A DNA stretch of 64,000 bases, taken from Pseudoprimorskyibacter insulae. Its GTDB lineage: Bacteria > Pseudomonadota > Alphaproteobacteria > Rhodobacterales > Rhodobacteraceae. The stretch's first letter is position 1. Every line of letters begins with the position of its first letter. Below, piece after piece: positions 43,894-52,980 of this stretch. Below the pieces are notes generated by a model, which made no database searches, was not told the origin of the DNA, and saw nothing but the letters and a program-made list of their open reading frames with translations. Both the position numbers and the translations under genes were made by a program. The stretch covers positions 124,001 to 188,000 of the forward strand of contig NZ_OMOJ01000003.1 of assembly GCF_900302505.1 (NCBI RefSeq). The letters are read 5' to 3'.

Positions 43894-44922
43894 CTATGCT
43901 GCGCGGATTGCCAGACCCGAACCGTCGAAAAAATGCAGATGTTCTGGCGCGAATGTCAGCCCGCAAGACGCACCGGGGCGCAGATCGGTGTCGCCTTCGA
44001 CCCGGACGGTCAGCCGCAGATCATTGCCGCAATCGACGATCACATAGGTGTCCGCGCCAAGGTATTCAGTCACGTCCACCACCCCGTCAATCTGGCCCGA
44101 TCCTGCCGCGCCAAGGGTGATATGTTCGGGCCGAATGCCCACATGCGCAGTGCCGCCGGGCGCGGAAATGCTGCGCAGCATGGACCCGACGCCGTCGATC
44201 ATGTTCATCTTCGGGCTGCCGATGAATTGCGCCACAAACAGGTTCGCCGGGCGCAGGTACAATTCGCGCGGCGATCCAACCTGAGCAATCCGCCCGCCTT
44301 CCAGCACGACGATCCGGTCGGCCAGCGTCATTGCCTCAACCTGATCGTGGGTGACGTAGATCATCGTCGATTTCAGCGCTTGGTGCAGCTTGGCGATCTC
44401 GTACCGCATCTCAACGCGCAGCGCCGCATCAAGGTTCGACAGCGGTTCGTCAAACAGGAAGGCCGTGGGATCGCGCACGATGCTGCGCCCGATGGCCACG
44501 CGCTGACGCTGCCCCCCCGACAGATCCTTCGGGCGACGATCCAGAAGCGCATCCAGCTTCAGCACTCGCGCGGCCTCGCCCACTTTGGCGGCGATTTCCT
44601 CTTTCGAGGCACCTGCAGCCTTGAGGGCAAAGCCCATATTCTCGCCCACCGACATATGCGGATATAGCGCGTAGGACTGGAACACCATCGCCAACCCCCG
44701 CCGCGAGGGCGGCTCGGCCGTGGCATCGCGATCGGCGATCATGATCTGTCCGCGGCTGGTTTCCTCAAGCCCCGCGATCATCCGCAACAGCGTGGATTTC
44801 CCGCAACCAGATGGGCCGACGAAGATGATAAACTCCCCCGCCTCAATCGCCAGATCCACGCCCTTGATGACCTGAACGTCACCGTACCACTTTTCAACCG
44901 CCTTCAGTTCGATCGAGGCCAT
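43894..44922 (-). CDS. carbohydrate ABC transporter ATPase (UgpC/MalK/AglK-like)
   Basis: 342 aa. Walker [10 protein letters not shown] (36-44), signature [13 protein letters not shown], Walker B with [11 protein letters not shown] and switch THDQVEAM. The C-terminal ~100 residues are the MalK-type regulatory OB domain. ATG 44922 (GGAGAG upstream) overlaps the glycosidase stop by one base. It is the last gene of the operon and energises import through the two permeases. Confidence 0.92.
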   Translation of the reverse strand: MASIELKAVEKWYGDVQVIKGVDLAIEAGEFIIFVGPSGCGKSTLLRMIAGLEETSRGQIMIADRDATAEPPSRRGLAMVFQSYALYPHMSVGENMGFALKAAGASKEEIAAKVGEAARVLKLDALLDRRPKDLSGGQRQRVAIGRSIVRDPTAFLFDEPLSNLDAALRVEMRYEIAKLHQALKSTMIYVTHDQVEAMTLADRIVVLEGGRIAQVGSPRELYLRPANLFVAQFIGSPKMNMIDGVGSMLRSISAPGGTAHVGIRPEHITLGAAGSGQIDGVVDVTEYLGADTYVIVDCGNDLRLTVRVEGDTDLRPGASCGLTFAPEHLHFFDGSGLAIRAA

Positions 44923-46166
44923 CAGTCTCTCCCCGCCCAAGTCAGCCAAATGGCTGCTGTCCATGAAAAATTCGCGCCGCCGCATGGCGATCCGTCCAAT
45001 GGGTCATGATACTCGGCAAAGCCGCCGATGCGGATCATGTCGGCCGTTTCGCGGCGCAGGCGCGCGTCCCATGCCTCATGCCCCATCCGCTGAAACCCCA
45101 GCGCGATCAGCGCATTCATCACCGCCCAGCTTGGACCGCGCCAATAGCGTTTGGGGTTAAACGTCGCGCCCTCGGGGTCCGCCGAAGGAATGCCATAGCG
45201 GACCTTGTCCCAGGCCTTGGTCAGCCGCGCATCCATGGCCGCGTTTTCGACGCCCGCCAGATAGGACAGCCAAGCGCCCGTCCCCAGATTGTTGGCCCAT
45301 TGCCCCGACTTCAGATCATAGGCGTCATAGGCCCCCAGATCGGGGTTCCACATATCCGGCACAGCCGCGCGCAACGTCTCGGCCCAGCCTTCCACCTCAG
45401 CCACATCCTGCCCCAGATCGCGGCCTATGGCGGCCAGATCATCCATCGCCCGCAGCAAGATGAAATGCACGGCAGGGTCCGTCATCAGGAACGGCCCTTC
45501 GGCCAGCACCCGCGCCTGATCCCAGCCCATCGACCGGCCCGCATAAACGATGGCCAGATAGCGGTCATAGTCGATCTTTTTCGGGCGCATATCGGCATCC
45601 ACATGGCCCGTATCGCGGCGGTGGTATTCCCCCACGTTTGAGCCATCAACGCCCGCCATCCCGTGATCCCAATCGGGGCAATTGTCGCGCCCAGATTCCC
45701 ACGGGTGGGTGACAACGGCCACGCCATCGACCACGCGATGCTCCATCCACCAACGGTGCCAAGCCACCATCTTGGGGTAAAGCGCAGTGATCGCTGCACG
45801 CCCCGCGTCGCGGTCACCTTCCCACATCAGACGTGCCAGAATGGCGGCCACAGGCGGCTGCGAAATGCCCGAGGTCGGCGGCTCTCCGCCCCCTTGCCAA
45901 ACATCCGGCCCCGGAAAATAGCCCGGATCGACCTGATGGAAGATGATATGCGGCACCATGCCGTCGGCTTTCTGGCTGGCAAACAGCGTCTCAATCTCAA
46001 CCCAGGCACGCGGCAGATCAAAGGTCGAAAAGCCCCAAGCCGAAAACACGCTGTCCCAGTTCCACTGATAGGGATACAGCCCATGGGTCGGCACGGTATA
46101 GCCGCCCCGATCATTCCCGCGCAGGATCTCTTTCGCCCGCGCATCCAATTCGACAGTCATCGTCAT
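44922..46166 (-). CDS. GH63-like (MGH1-type) glycoside hydrolase
   Basis: 414 aa, (alpha/alpha)6 barrel type. Its start [19 protein letters not shown] is the usual signature, and catalytic-acid Asp161 lies in [14 protein letters not shown] with Glu385 in [10 protein letters not shown]. The related bacterial enzymes hydrolyse mannosylglycerate or glucosylglycerate; others act on alpha-glucosides or trehalose-like sugars. No signal peptide, so the substrate is cleaved after import. The position inside a sugar ABC operon, coupled by ATGA to the permease and by one base to the ATPase, makes the transported solute its likely substrate. Confidence 0.78.
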   Translation of the reverse strand: MTMTVELDARAKEILRGNDRGGYTVPTHGLYPYQWNWDSVFSAWGFSTFDLPRAWVEIETLFASQKADGMVPHIIFHQVDPGYFPGPDVWQGGGEPPTSGISQPPVAAILARLMWEGDRDAGRAAITALYPKMVAWHRWWMEHRVVDGVAVVTHPWESGRDNCPDWDHGMAGVDGSNVGEYHRRDTGHVDADMRPKKIDYDRYLAIVYAGRSMGWDQARVLAEGPFLMTDPAVHFILLRAMDDLAAIGRDLGQDVAEVEGWAETLRAAVPDMWNPDLGAYDAYDLKSGQWANNLGTGAWLSYLAGVENAAMDARLTKAWDKVRYGIPSADPEGATFNPKRYWRGPSWAVMNALIALGFQRMGHEAWDARLRRETADMIRIGGFAEYHDPLDGSPCGGANFSWTAAIWLTWAGRD

Positions 46167-47365
46167 CCTTTCACAGAACCTGCCGTCAGGCCCTTGGTCA
46201 TAAAGCGCTCAAGCCCAAGGAACAGCGCCATGATCGGCACGGTCGCGATGACCGAACCCGCCATCAAATGCTGGCGCGGCACCTCCGAGGAATTGAGCGA
46301 AGAAATCCCGCGTGTCAGCGTGAATTTCGATGGATCGTCCAGCAGCATGAAGGCCAGCAGGAATTCGTTCCACGCGATCATGAAGACATAAAGGCTGACT
46401 GAGGCCAGCGCTGGCAGGCTCAGCGGCAGGGTGATCTTCCAGATCACCGCCAAACGGCTCAGCCCATCCATCAACCCCGCCTCTTCCACCTCAGACGGAA
46501 GCCCGCGGAAATAACCCTGCAGCATATAAAGCGCGACCGGGATCGTCGTCACCGGATAGATCATCACGATCCCCAGAATGGTGTTGCGCAGGCCGGTCAT
46601 CGAGAACCCGATGTAGATCGGCAGCGCCAGAACGATCATCGGCACCATATAGATCAGCAGGATCGAACGCGAAAACGCCGCCCGTCCCTTGAACCGCAAC
46701 CGCGCCACCGCATAAGCGCCGGGAATGGCAAAGGCCAAGGTGATGAACACCGTGAGTACCGAGACAAAGAAGCTGGTCCAAAGGTAGCTGCCGAAATTGA
46801 ACTGCGAGAACAGCTCAAAATAGCTGCGCAGCAATCCCGCCCCCTTGCTCAGATCAAGCGAGAAATCGAGCGGGTTCTGCAACAATTCAGCCTGGTTCTT
46901 CAGGCTGGTCATCACCATTACATAGAAAGGGATCACCACGATGGCGGTAAAGAAGATATAGCCAAAGCCGGTCAGAAAGCGGATCACCGCCTCTTCATAG
47001 ACATGGCGCGTCAGCGCCGCAGGCTCGGCCTCCTCCAGGATCATCGACAGCCCCAGCGCAGCAAAGCCCGCCACGGCGGCATGGCCCAGCACCTCGGCCA
47101 GCATGGGCGCATCGCCCACCACCAACGGGCCGAAACCCACCAACCCGGCGACGCAGACCGCCACCATCGGCCCTAGCAAGACCCGCCAGCCGCGCAACGC
47201 CGCAACGCCCAAACCCGCGCCCCAAAGCACCGACCAGCCAATCGACGGCCGAAACGCCGCGCCCGTGGCAAAGCTCAAACACACCGCCACCGTCACCGCG
47301 ATCACGAAACACCACAGCGCGCCCAGAACGGCCCCCGTCACATAGCCATTGCGCATCAAACTCAT
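46163..47365 (-). CDS. carbohydrate ABC permease (MalG/AglG-like) with extra N-terminal helices
   Basis: 400 aa, compared with about 280 for an ordinary MalG-type permease. Residues about 8-110 hold three to four additional membrane helices before the standard core. The core begins near FLTGFGYIFFTAIVVIP and contains the EAA loop EVEEAGLMDGLSRLAVIWK that contacts the ATPase. It should pair with the MalF-like permease. The chosen ATG follows AAGGGG. 205 bp carrying two hairpin elements separate it from the upstream permease. Confidence 0.85.
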   Translation of the reverse strand: MSLMRNGYVTGAVLGALWCFVIAVTVAVCLSFATGAAFRPSIGWSVLWGAGLGVAALRGWRVLLGPMVAVCVAGLVGFGPLVVGDAPMLAEVLGHAAVAGFAALGLSMILEEAEPAALTRHVYEEAVIRFLTGFGYIFFTAIVVIPFYVMVMTSLKNQAELLQNPLDFSLDLSKGAGLLRSYFELFSQFNFGSYLWTSFFVSVLTVFITLAFAIPGAYAVARLRFKGRAAFSRSILLIYMVPMIVLALPIYIGFSMTGLRNTILGIVMIYPVTTIPVALYMLQGYFRGLPSEVEEAGLMDGLSRLAVIWKITLPLSLPALASVSLYVFMIAWNEFLLAFMLLDDPSKFTLTRGISSLNSSEVPRQHLMAGSVIATVPIMALFLGLERFMTKGLTAGSVKG

Positions 47366-47395
47366 AGCGCCGCCCCTTCGCAAATGCTGCCTTGG

Positions 47396-47444
47396 TATTT
47401 TCTGACCTCAAGTATCCCGGGGAGCCCGAGGGGCTGGCCCCTCG
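47396..47444 (-). repeat. interspersed hairpin element, copy D
   Basis: Stem CCGAGGGGC/GCCCCTCGG with TG loop (47424-47443), followed on the minus strand by GCTCCCCGGGATACTTGAGG. The outermost pair is C-G here instead of the G-C seen in copies A and E, another compensatory change. Confidence 0.7.
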
Positions 47445-47499
47445 GCCCCGCCCTCAACGCAAGATGGCCACCCGCCAATCCAGCGTCTCCATCCCCGTC

Positions 47500-47577
47500 C
47501 AAATACCGCCGGGGAGCGCGAGGGGCAGCGCCCCTCGCATCCGTCGATTGCCGCAGGCAAGCGAAACCCCTCATAGC
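47500..47577 (-). repeat. interspersed hairpin element, copy E
   Basis: In the sense of the upstream permease it begins at that gene's stop codon (CTATGA), continues GGGTTTCGCTTGCCTGCGGC like copy A, forms GCGAGGGGC-AGC-GCCCCTCGC (47518-47538) and ends GCTCCCCGGCGGTATTTGG. Confidence 0.75.
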
Positions 47578-48815
47578 CCCTCCTCCTTCGACATGAACTT
47601 GAAGAAGAAGAACGAGAACACCAGCAAGCAGCTGAAAATCACCACGGCCACAGCCGCGCCCGCGCCGATGTTCGACACGGCAAAGGCTTGCTCATAGACG
47701 TTTACCGTCAGGGTCCGCGTCCCGGCGTTGCCGCCGGTCAGCAGGAAAATGTCGTCGAACTTGTTGAAGGTCCAAATGAAACGCAGCAGGAACAGCACGC
47801 TCAGGATGCCCAGCAATTGCGGCATCGACAGATACCAGAACTTCTGGAACGGGCTGGCCCCGTCCATATCCGCGGCCTCATACATATCCGTGTCGATCGA
47901 CTGCATCCGCGCAAGGATGAACAGGAAAGACAGCGGAAAATAGCGCCAGATCTCGAACAGCGTGACCATGATCAGCGCCAAGGGCCGCTCGCCAAAGAAG
48001 TTAATCGACTGTTGCGTCACGCCCATTTGCAGCAGCAGCGCATTGGCCGAGCCTGAGAACGGGTCGAACAGCAGGATCCACGAAAACGCCACCGCAATCA
48101 CCGGGGCCACATAGGGGAACAGGTAAAGCCCGCGCAGGAACCCTTGGCCCCTGAACGACCGGTTCAGCAGCATGGCGGCAAACAGCCCCATGACCAGTGC
48201 GCCAACGGTGCCGAAGACGGTATAGAAGATCGTGACGCCGAATACGCTCCAGAACTGCGCGCCGTCGAAGATGCGGGTGAAGTTCTCAAGCGTGAAACTG
48301 GCGTTGGTCAGGATGTTCTCGGCGTTGCCAGCAATAGCGGCCTCGGTGTCATCCACATCGCCGCCTGCGTCCAGAAAGGCTTGGCCCACGGTCACATCCA
48401 GACGGATTTCGTCGCGAAAGCCGCCCTCCCAATCGCCCAGATCACAACGCAGCGCCTCGCCATTCAGCGTGCAGCGCGGGTCCAGCGCGACGGGCGCCAG
48501 CCCCTCAGGCCAGGTATCCGTCAGCACAACGCCCGAAATCACCTTGTCCTGCGAGGAATTGCGCAGCCGGTAGCGGATCGTCGCCTCGTCGCCCGCGGTT
48601 TGCGGCTTGCCGCGCAGATCTTCGCGGACCACAGGCGCAGGGGGCCGCAGATCGGCAAGGCCCACGGGTTTGAAACTGATCCAGAACACGGCCAGCAGCG
48701 GCAGGATCACCACAAGCGACACGGCCAGCAAAGTCGGGGCAAGCAAGCCCCACGCCAGACGCGCCTCGCGGCGTGCCAAAGGTCCGGCCCCTGTCGGGGG
48801 GGTGGAAACGGTCAT
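47571..48815 (-). CDS. carbohydrate ABC permease (MalF/AglF-like) with periplasmic DUF11-like insertion
   Basis: 414 aa. First helix about residues 22-45. An insertion of roughly 110 residues follows, before the next helix; its RYRLRNSSQDKVISGVVL, TDTWPEGLAPVALDPRC and LGDWEGGFRDEIRLDVTV look like an immunoglobulin-like DUF11 repeat with one probable disulfide (two Cys). Then come the remaining helices and the EAA loop MYEAADMDGASPFQKFWYL. It probably docks the binding protein, in the manner of the MalF P2 loop. Stop lies in repeat copy E. Confidence 0.85.
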   Translation of the reverse strand: MTVSTPPTGAGPLARREARLAWGLLAPTLLAVSLVVILPLLAVFWISFKPVGLADLRPPAPVVREDLRGKPQTAGDEATIRYRLRNSSQDKVISGVVLTDTWPEGLAPVALDPRCTLNGEALRCDLGDWEGGFRDEIRLDVTVGQAFLDAGGDVDDTEAAIAGNAENILTNASFTLENFTRIFDGAQFWSVFGVTIFYTVFGTVGALVMGLFAAMLLNRSFRGQGFLRGLYLFPYVAPVIAVAFSWILLFDPFSGSANALLLQMGVTQQSINFFGERPLALIMVTLFEIWRYFPLSFLFILARMQSIDTDMYEAADMDGASPFQKFWYLSMPQLLGILSVLFLLRFIWTFNKFDDIFLLTGGNAGTRTLTVNVYEQAFAVSNIGAGAAVAVVIFSCLLVFSFFFFKFMSKEEGL

Positions 48816-48886
48816 AGCGATGCCTTCAGAAAATCTCTCAGGTTCGGGGCATCATACAGGCATCCCCGACAACACTGGTACATAGC

Positions 48887-48913
48887 GTGGGGGCAGCGCG
48901 TGGCCGCCCCCAC
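48887..48913 (-). other. intra-operon stem-loop after the binding-protein gene
   Basis: GTGGGGGC and GCCCCCAC with extra pairing inside, lying 10 bp after the binding-protein stop and before the permease start. No T-run follows. Such stem-loops commonly protect the abundant binding-protein message and attenuate permease expression. Confidence 0.6.
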
Positions 48914-48923
48914 AGATCAAAGG

Positions 48924-50273
48924 TTACTCGACCTTCGACAGCTCGTCGTTCATTTTCGCCACAGCAGCCGCCGCGTCGATCTGGCCGTCGATATATTCCC
49001 GCACCACGCGGTTGATGATCTGGCTGTTGATCATCTTCGAGGCCAGGGCCAACTGGCCTTCTTTCACGCCCCAGCGCTGTGCCACATCCAGGCCGCCGAC
49101 GATCTCGTCGATCATCTCTTGTGCGTAAAGGCTGCCCAGCGGGGCCTTGCGATCAACGCCAACCGGCAGTTCCGACCACGCCTTGGTGAAGGCCGCCGGA
49201 TCGCTGCCATTGCCGCGACGGACGGGGAACTTGCCTTCGGGGGCAATCGACAGGGTCTGGGTGTAGCCCTCATCCATCGAGAACTTCACGAATTCCATCG
49301 CCGCATCGGTTTCCGCGTCCGAGGTGATGCCGAAGTAACGGATGTCACCCCATGCCGCGCCATCGGGGTTCGACGGGCCAGCAAAGTTGGTGACGATACC
49401 GGTTTTCGACGCCAGTTCGGGCGAGGTCGGATCATCGTTGATGGTGGGCGGGGCGCTGTCACGCAGACCGGCCAGTTCGTCAAGGATGAAGGGCGACCAG
49501 ATGATCATCGCCGCTTTGCCCGCGAAATACAGTTCGCGCGATTGCTGCCAGTAGAGATCCCCCGGAGGCGAGGCTTCTGCGATGGCCTTGTAGAATTCCA
49601 GAACTTCGGTGGTCTTGGCCTCATCCAGCGCGGCAAAGCCTTCGCCGCCCACCGGCGACACGCCATTGGCCAGGAACACATGTTCCAGAACCTGGCTCAT
49701 GAAGTTCTCGTCCACCTTGGTGGCGGCCACAAAACCGAACATTTCCGGCGGGTTATGCAGCTTGCCCAATGCGGCGCGCACGGCGTCGTAGCTGGTGGGC
49801 GCAGCAAGGCCTGCGGCGTCGAACAGGTCTTTGCGGTAGACAACCATCTGCGTCCAGCCATCGACCGGAACCGAGGCATAACCGCCATCAACAGCCGCCA
49901 TGTTCAGCGCGCCGGGGGCAAAGGTGCCTTCGCCCAGATCCTCGATCACGTCCGTGGCGGCGTCGGTGTCCAGAATGCCCGCTTCGGCCCAGGGAAGCGC
50001 GTATTGCAGCGTGTGATAGATCACATCGGGCAGATCGCCTGCGGCATAGGCAGCGGTGGCGCGGGTGCCCAAATCGGATTCGGTGACCGGGATCACCTCA
50101 ACCGTGTGACCCGACTGCGCGGTAAAGGCAGCTGCCATTTCCTGCTGCTTGGCCAGACGCTCGGGCTGTTCTTCGGTGGTCCAGAAACGGATATCATCCG
50201 CCATCGCCGCCGAGGCGGTCAGCGCCAATGCCATTGCGGCACTGGACAGGTAAATTTTCTTTGCGATTGTCAT
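48924..50273 (-). CDS. extracellular sugar/solute-binding protein of the ABC operon
   Basis: 449 aa. Signal peptide ending in SAAMA (about residue 25). Family 1 type solute-binding protein: mature start DDIRFWTTEEQPERLAKQ, then DLPDVIYHTLQYALPWAEAG and the hinge region. The substrate is not predictable from sequence; alpha-glucoside or glycosylglycerate is suggested by neighbours. GGAGG lies 10 nt before the ATG. It is first after the lacI-type gene with 37 bp between. Confidence 0.85.
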   Translation of the reverse strand: MTIAKKIYLSSAAMALALTASAAMADDIRFWTTEEQPERLAKQQEMAAAFTAQSGHTVEVIPVTESDLGTRATAAYAAGDLPDVIYHTLQYALPWAEAGILDTDAATDVIEDLGEGTFAPGALNMAAVDGGYASVPVDGWTQMVVYRKDLFDAAGLAAPTSYDAVRAALGKLHNPPEMFGFVAATKVDENFMSQVLEHVFLANGVSPVGGEGFAALDEAKTTEVLEFYKAIAEASPPGDLYWQQSRELYFAGKAAMIIWSPFILDELAGLRDSAPPTINDDPTSPELASKTGIVTNFAGPSNPDGAAWGDIRYFGITSDAETDAAMEFVKFSMDEGYTQTLSIAPEGKFPVRRGNGSDPAAFTKAWSELPVGVDRKAPLGSLYAQEMIDEIVGGLDVAQRWGVKEGQLALASKMINSQIINRVVREYIDGQIDAAAAVAKMNDELSKVE

Positions 50274-50310
50274 ATCAGATAACCTCCCATCGGTTTGATA
50301 TATTTGTGTT

Positions 50311-51375
50311 TTACTCTTTAACGCTGCGCCCGGCGGATCCGCGATCCAAGAACCGGGCGGTGTCTGTTTCCCGCAGCGCTTCGACCGCCTCGCCCCTGAT
50401 CCGGCGGATCAGCAAAGCGCCCAGACGTTCGCCAGCGCGGCGGTTATCAACGGCAAAGGTTGACAATGGCGGGGACTGAAACGCGCCTTCGGGCGTTCCG
50501 TCATATGCAATGACCGACAGATCGCGGCCAATCCGAAGACCCAATTCTTCGGCGGCGGCATAGATGCCAATGGCCCCCATATCGGTCGCGCAGATGATCG
50601 CTGTGGGGTGTTCGGGATGATCCAGCACAGACAGCGCGGCGCGGCGGCCATGCTCGGCAGTTAGAATGTCATCACGGCAATGCTGCGGATCAATCGTCAG
50701 CCCCGCTGCCGACATACCCGCGCCAAACCCTGCGGCCCGCAAGCCGCTATAGACATAACCCAAGCCGCCGTTGAAAAACCCGATCCTGCGATGGCCAAGG
50801 CTGGCCAGATGCAGCACCGCCTCGGACATGGCCTGCTCGCCCAAGAAGTCAAACCAAGCACAGCCTTCCGGTGCCACGGCCCGCCCATAGAGCACGAACG
50901 GCACCCCCGCCTGCCGCAGCAGATCAACGCGCGGATCTTCGCGGCGCGAACGCGGAAGGATAAACCCATCGGCCTTGCCGTCCCGCACCAAAGCGCGCAT
51001 CGCCTCGAGCGTTTCGGCCTCGCTCGCCGCTGTGGCAACCGTCAGCGTCCAACCTTCGGCACTGGCAGAACAACTGATGCCGGACAGGAATTCGGCCAGA
51101 AAGGGACGCTGCGAATCGTGGTCATGCATCTGCACCACCAACCCAAGCGCACGAACCCGCCCCGTGCGGATCGCCTGCGCCTGAGAATGCGGGCGATACC
51201 CCATCTTGGTCGCCATCTTCTGCACCTTCAGGCGCGTCGCCTCGGAAATATCCGGGTATCCGTTCAATGCCCGCGACACGGTGCTTTTGGTCAGCCCCAG
51301 CGCATCGGACACGTCCGAAATAGTCACCCGACGACGCGCGCCGTGCAGCATCGGAAATGATGAGATTTCAGTCAC
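50311..51375 (-). CDS. LacI-family transcriptional regulator
   Basis: 354 aa. Helix-turn-helix VTISDVSDALGLTKSTVSRALNG (cited in part: TISDVSDALGLTKSTVSR) at residues about 17-35 with hinge helix near 60-70, then a periplasmic-binding-protein-like sensor domain. A GTG start at 51375 has GGAGAG upstream; an ATG eight codons later is possible. A perfect operator palindrome lies 31 bp upstream, so it probably represses itself and the operon that follows in the same direction. Effector likely the imported sugar or its product. Confidence 0.9.
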   Translation of the reverse strand: MTEISSFPMLHGARRRVTISDVSDALGLTKSTVSRALNGYPDISEATRLKVQKMATKMGYRPHSQAQAIRTGRVRALGLVVQMHDHDSQRPFLAEFLSGISCSASAEGWTLTVATAASEAETLEAMRALVRDGKADGFILPRSRREDPRVDLLRQAGVPFVLYGRAVAPEGCAWFDFLGEQAMSEAVLHLASLGHRRIGFFNGGLGYVYSGLRAAGFGAGMSAAGLTIDPQHCRDDILTAEHGRRAALSVLDHPEHPTAIICATDMGAIGIYAAAEELGLRIGRDLSVIAYDGTPEGAFQSPPLSTFAVDNRRAGERLGALLIRRIRGEAVEALRETDTARFLDRGSAGRSVKE

Positions 51376-51405
51376 GTTTCGCTCTCCCGTGCCTTACGGT
51401 CTTTT

Positions 51406-51421
51406 CCGAAACCGGTTTCGG
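51406..51421. promoter_or_regulatory. LacI-family operator upstream of lacI-type gene
   Basis: CCGAAACCGGTTTCGG, a perfect 16-bp palindrome with central CG, the typical geometry of LacI-family operators. It lies 31 bp before the GTG start. No second full copy is seen before the binding-protein gene, so the operon may be read from this promoter. Confidence 0.85.
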
Positions 51422-51489
51422 CAAGTCTTTTTCGCAGGGTTAGAAGAAATTTCATTCCGCCGATATTTTGGGCAAGACGATATCGCTGC

Positions 51490-51518
51490 TTGCTCGGGTC
51501 AAGTGAAATGGTATACCA
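51490..51518 (+). promoter_or_regulatory. promoter and GntR-type operator of the GlcD-like gene
   Basis: -35 TTGCTC (51490-51495), 16-bp spacer, -10 TATACC (51512-51517). The perfect palindrome TGGTATACCA (51509-51518) covers the -10 and is a common GntR/FadR-family half-site arrangement. It differs by the two outer GG/CC pairs from the TGTATACA sites further right. Confidence 0.6.
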
Positions 51519-51546
51519 AACATCAGATTATATCAGGGAGAGTTTC

Positions 51547-52926
51547 ATGCAGCACGCTGCCGCCATTGCCCGCCTGACCGAAATTTTCGGCGATCGGCTT
51601 AGCACCGCCAACGCCATCCGGGCCGAGCATGCGCAGAATGAAACTCATTACGACACCATGCTGCCCGATGCGGTGGTCTACCCCGAATCAACCGAAGAAA
51701 TCGCGGCACTGGTGAAGATCTGCGCCGAGGAAGACTGCCCCATCGTCCCCTATGGCGCGGCCTCGTCGTTGGAAGGCCAGCATCTGGCGCTGAAGGGCGG
51801 CATCAGCCTTGATATGAACCGCATGAACAAGGTTCTGACGATCAATGCCGAAGATCTGAACGTGGTTGTGCAGCCGGGCGTCACGCGCGAACAGTTGAAC
51901 GAAGACCTGCGCACCACCGGCCTGTTCTTCCCGATTGATCCCGGCGCGAATGCCTCGCTTGGCGGGATGACCGCCACCCGCGCCAGCGGCACCACCGCCG
52001 TGCGTTATGGCACCATGCGCGAAAACGTTCTGGCGCTAGAGGCCGTGATGGCCGATGGCACGATCATCCGCACCGGAACACAGGCGCGAAAATCCTCAAC
52101 CGGCTATGACCTGACGCATTTGCTGGTCGGCTCCGAAGGCACGCTGGCCGTGATCACCGAAATCACCCTGCGCCTGCAAGGCATCCCCGAGGCGATGTCA
52201 GCCGCGACCTGCCGTTTTGAAAGCGTCGAGGATGCGGTGAACACCGTGATCCTGACCATTCAATCGGGCATCCCGATGGCGCGAATTGAGCTGGTGGATG
52301 AGGTGATGGTGAAGGGCTTTAACCTGTACACCAAAGGCAGCCTGCCGGAAAAACCGCATCTTTTCATTGAGTTCCACGGCACCCCTGACGGCACCAAGGA
52401 ACAGGCCGCGGCCTTTGGCGATATCGCCGAAGAGTTCGGCGCCAGCGGCTTCCAATGGGCTGAAAAGGCCGAGGATCGCACCGCGCTTTGGAAGATGCGC
52501 CACAATGCGCACCACGCCACCAAAATGCTGGAGCCGGGCGCCAAGATCCTGTCTACGGATGTCTGCGTGCCGATCTCGAAACTGGCTGAGGCCGTGCTGC
52601 AAGCGCAGGAAGACAGCAAACGCCTTGGCTTGACTGCACCCATTGTTGGCCATGTGGGCGACGGCAATTTCCACTGCGGCATCAGCTGCAACCCCGAGGA
52701 TCCGGACTCGATGGCCCGCGTGGCGGAAATGACCAGCGCGCTTTCGGAAACCGCCCTGCGATTGGGCGGCACGGTGTCGGGGGAACACGGCATTGGCCTT
52801 GGAAAAATGAAATATATGACCGCCGAACATGGTCCTGCACTGTCCTATATGCGGGCGATCAAAGCCTCGTTCGATCCCAAGAACATCATGAACCCCGGCA
52901 AGATGCTGCCGCCGGGCAACGCCTGA
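51547..52926 (+). CDS. FAD-linked oxidase, GlcD / D-lactate-dehydrogenase-like
   Basis: 459 aa VAO/PCMH flavoprotein. FAD-binding regions PYGAASSLEGQHLAL and DPGANASLGGMTATRASGTT are present, with the C-terminal metal/substrate motif GHVGDGNFH and SGEHGIGLGKMKYM. It should oxidise a 2-hydroxy acid such as glycolate, D-lactate or 2-hydroxyglutarate. GlcE and GlcF subunits are absent nearby, so it may act alone. Start at ATG 51547 with GGGAGAG upstream. It may be part of the C1/aromatic region by location, but has a separate promoter. Confidence 0.85.
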   Translation: MQHAAAIARLTEIFGDRLSTANAIRAEHAQNETHYDTMLPDAVVYPESTEEIAALVKICAEEDCPIVPYGAASSLEGQHLALKGGISLDMNRMNKVLTINAEDLNVVVQPGVTREQLNEDLRTTGLFFPIDPGANASLGGMTATRASGTTAVRYGTMRENVLALEAVMADGTIIRTGTQARKSSTGYDLTHLLVGSEGTLAVITEITLRLQGIPEAMSAATCRFESVEDAVNTVILTIQSGIPMARIELVDEVMVKGFNLYTKGSLPEKPHLFIEFHGTPDGTKEQAAAFGDIAEEFGASGFQWAEKAEDRTALWKMRHNAHHATKMLEPGAKILSTDVCVPISKLAEAVLQAQEDSKRLGLTAPIVGHVGDGNFHCGISCNPEDPDSMARVAEMTSALSETALRLGGTVSGEHGIGLGKMKYMTAEHGPALSYMRAIKASFDPKNIMNPGKMLPPGNA

Positions 52927-52935
52927 CCCAAACGA

Positions 52936-52962
52936 AAAAGCCCCGGCACTGCCGGGGCTTTT
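52936..52962. terminator. bidirectional terminator between the glcD-like gene and metF
   Basis: AAAAGCCCCGGC-ACT-GCCGGGGCTTTT, a 12-bp perfect stem flanked by A- and T-runs, between two convergent genes. Confidence 0.93.
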
Positions 52963-52980
52963 GCTTTGCGGGACGCGGTT

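Noticed and set aside
48144-50282. 712-codon open frame on the plus strand
   Set aside because: Antisense to the permease and binding-protein genes, His/Arg-rich with no recognisable domain; a typical high-GC shadow frame.
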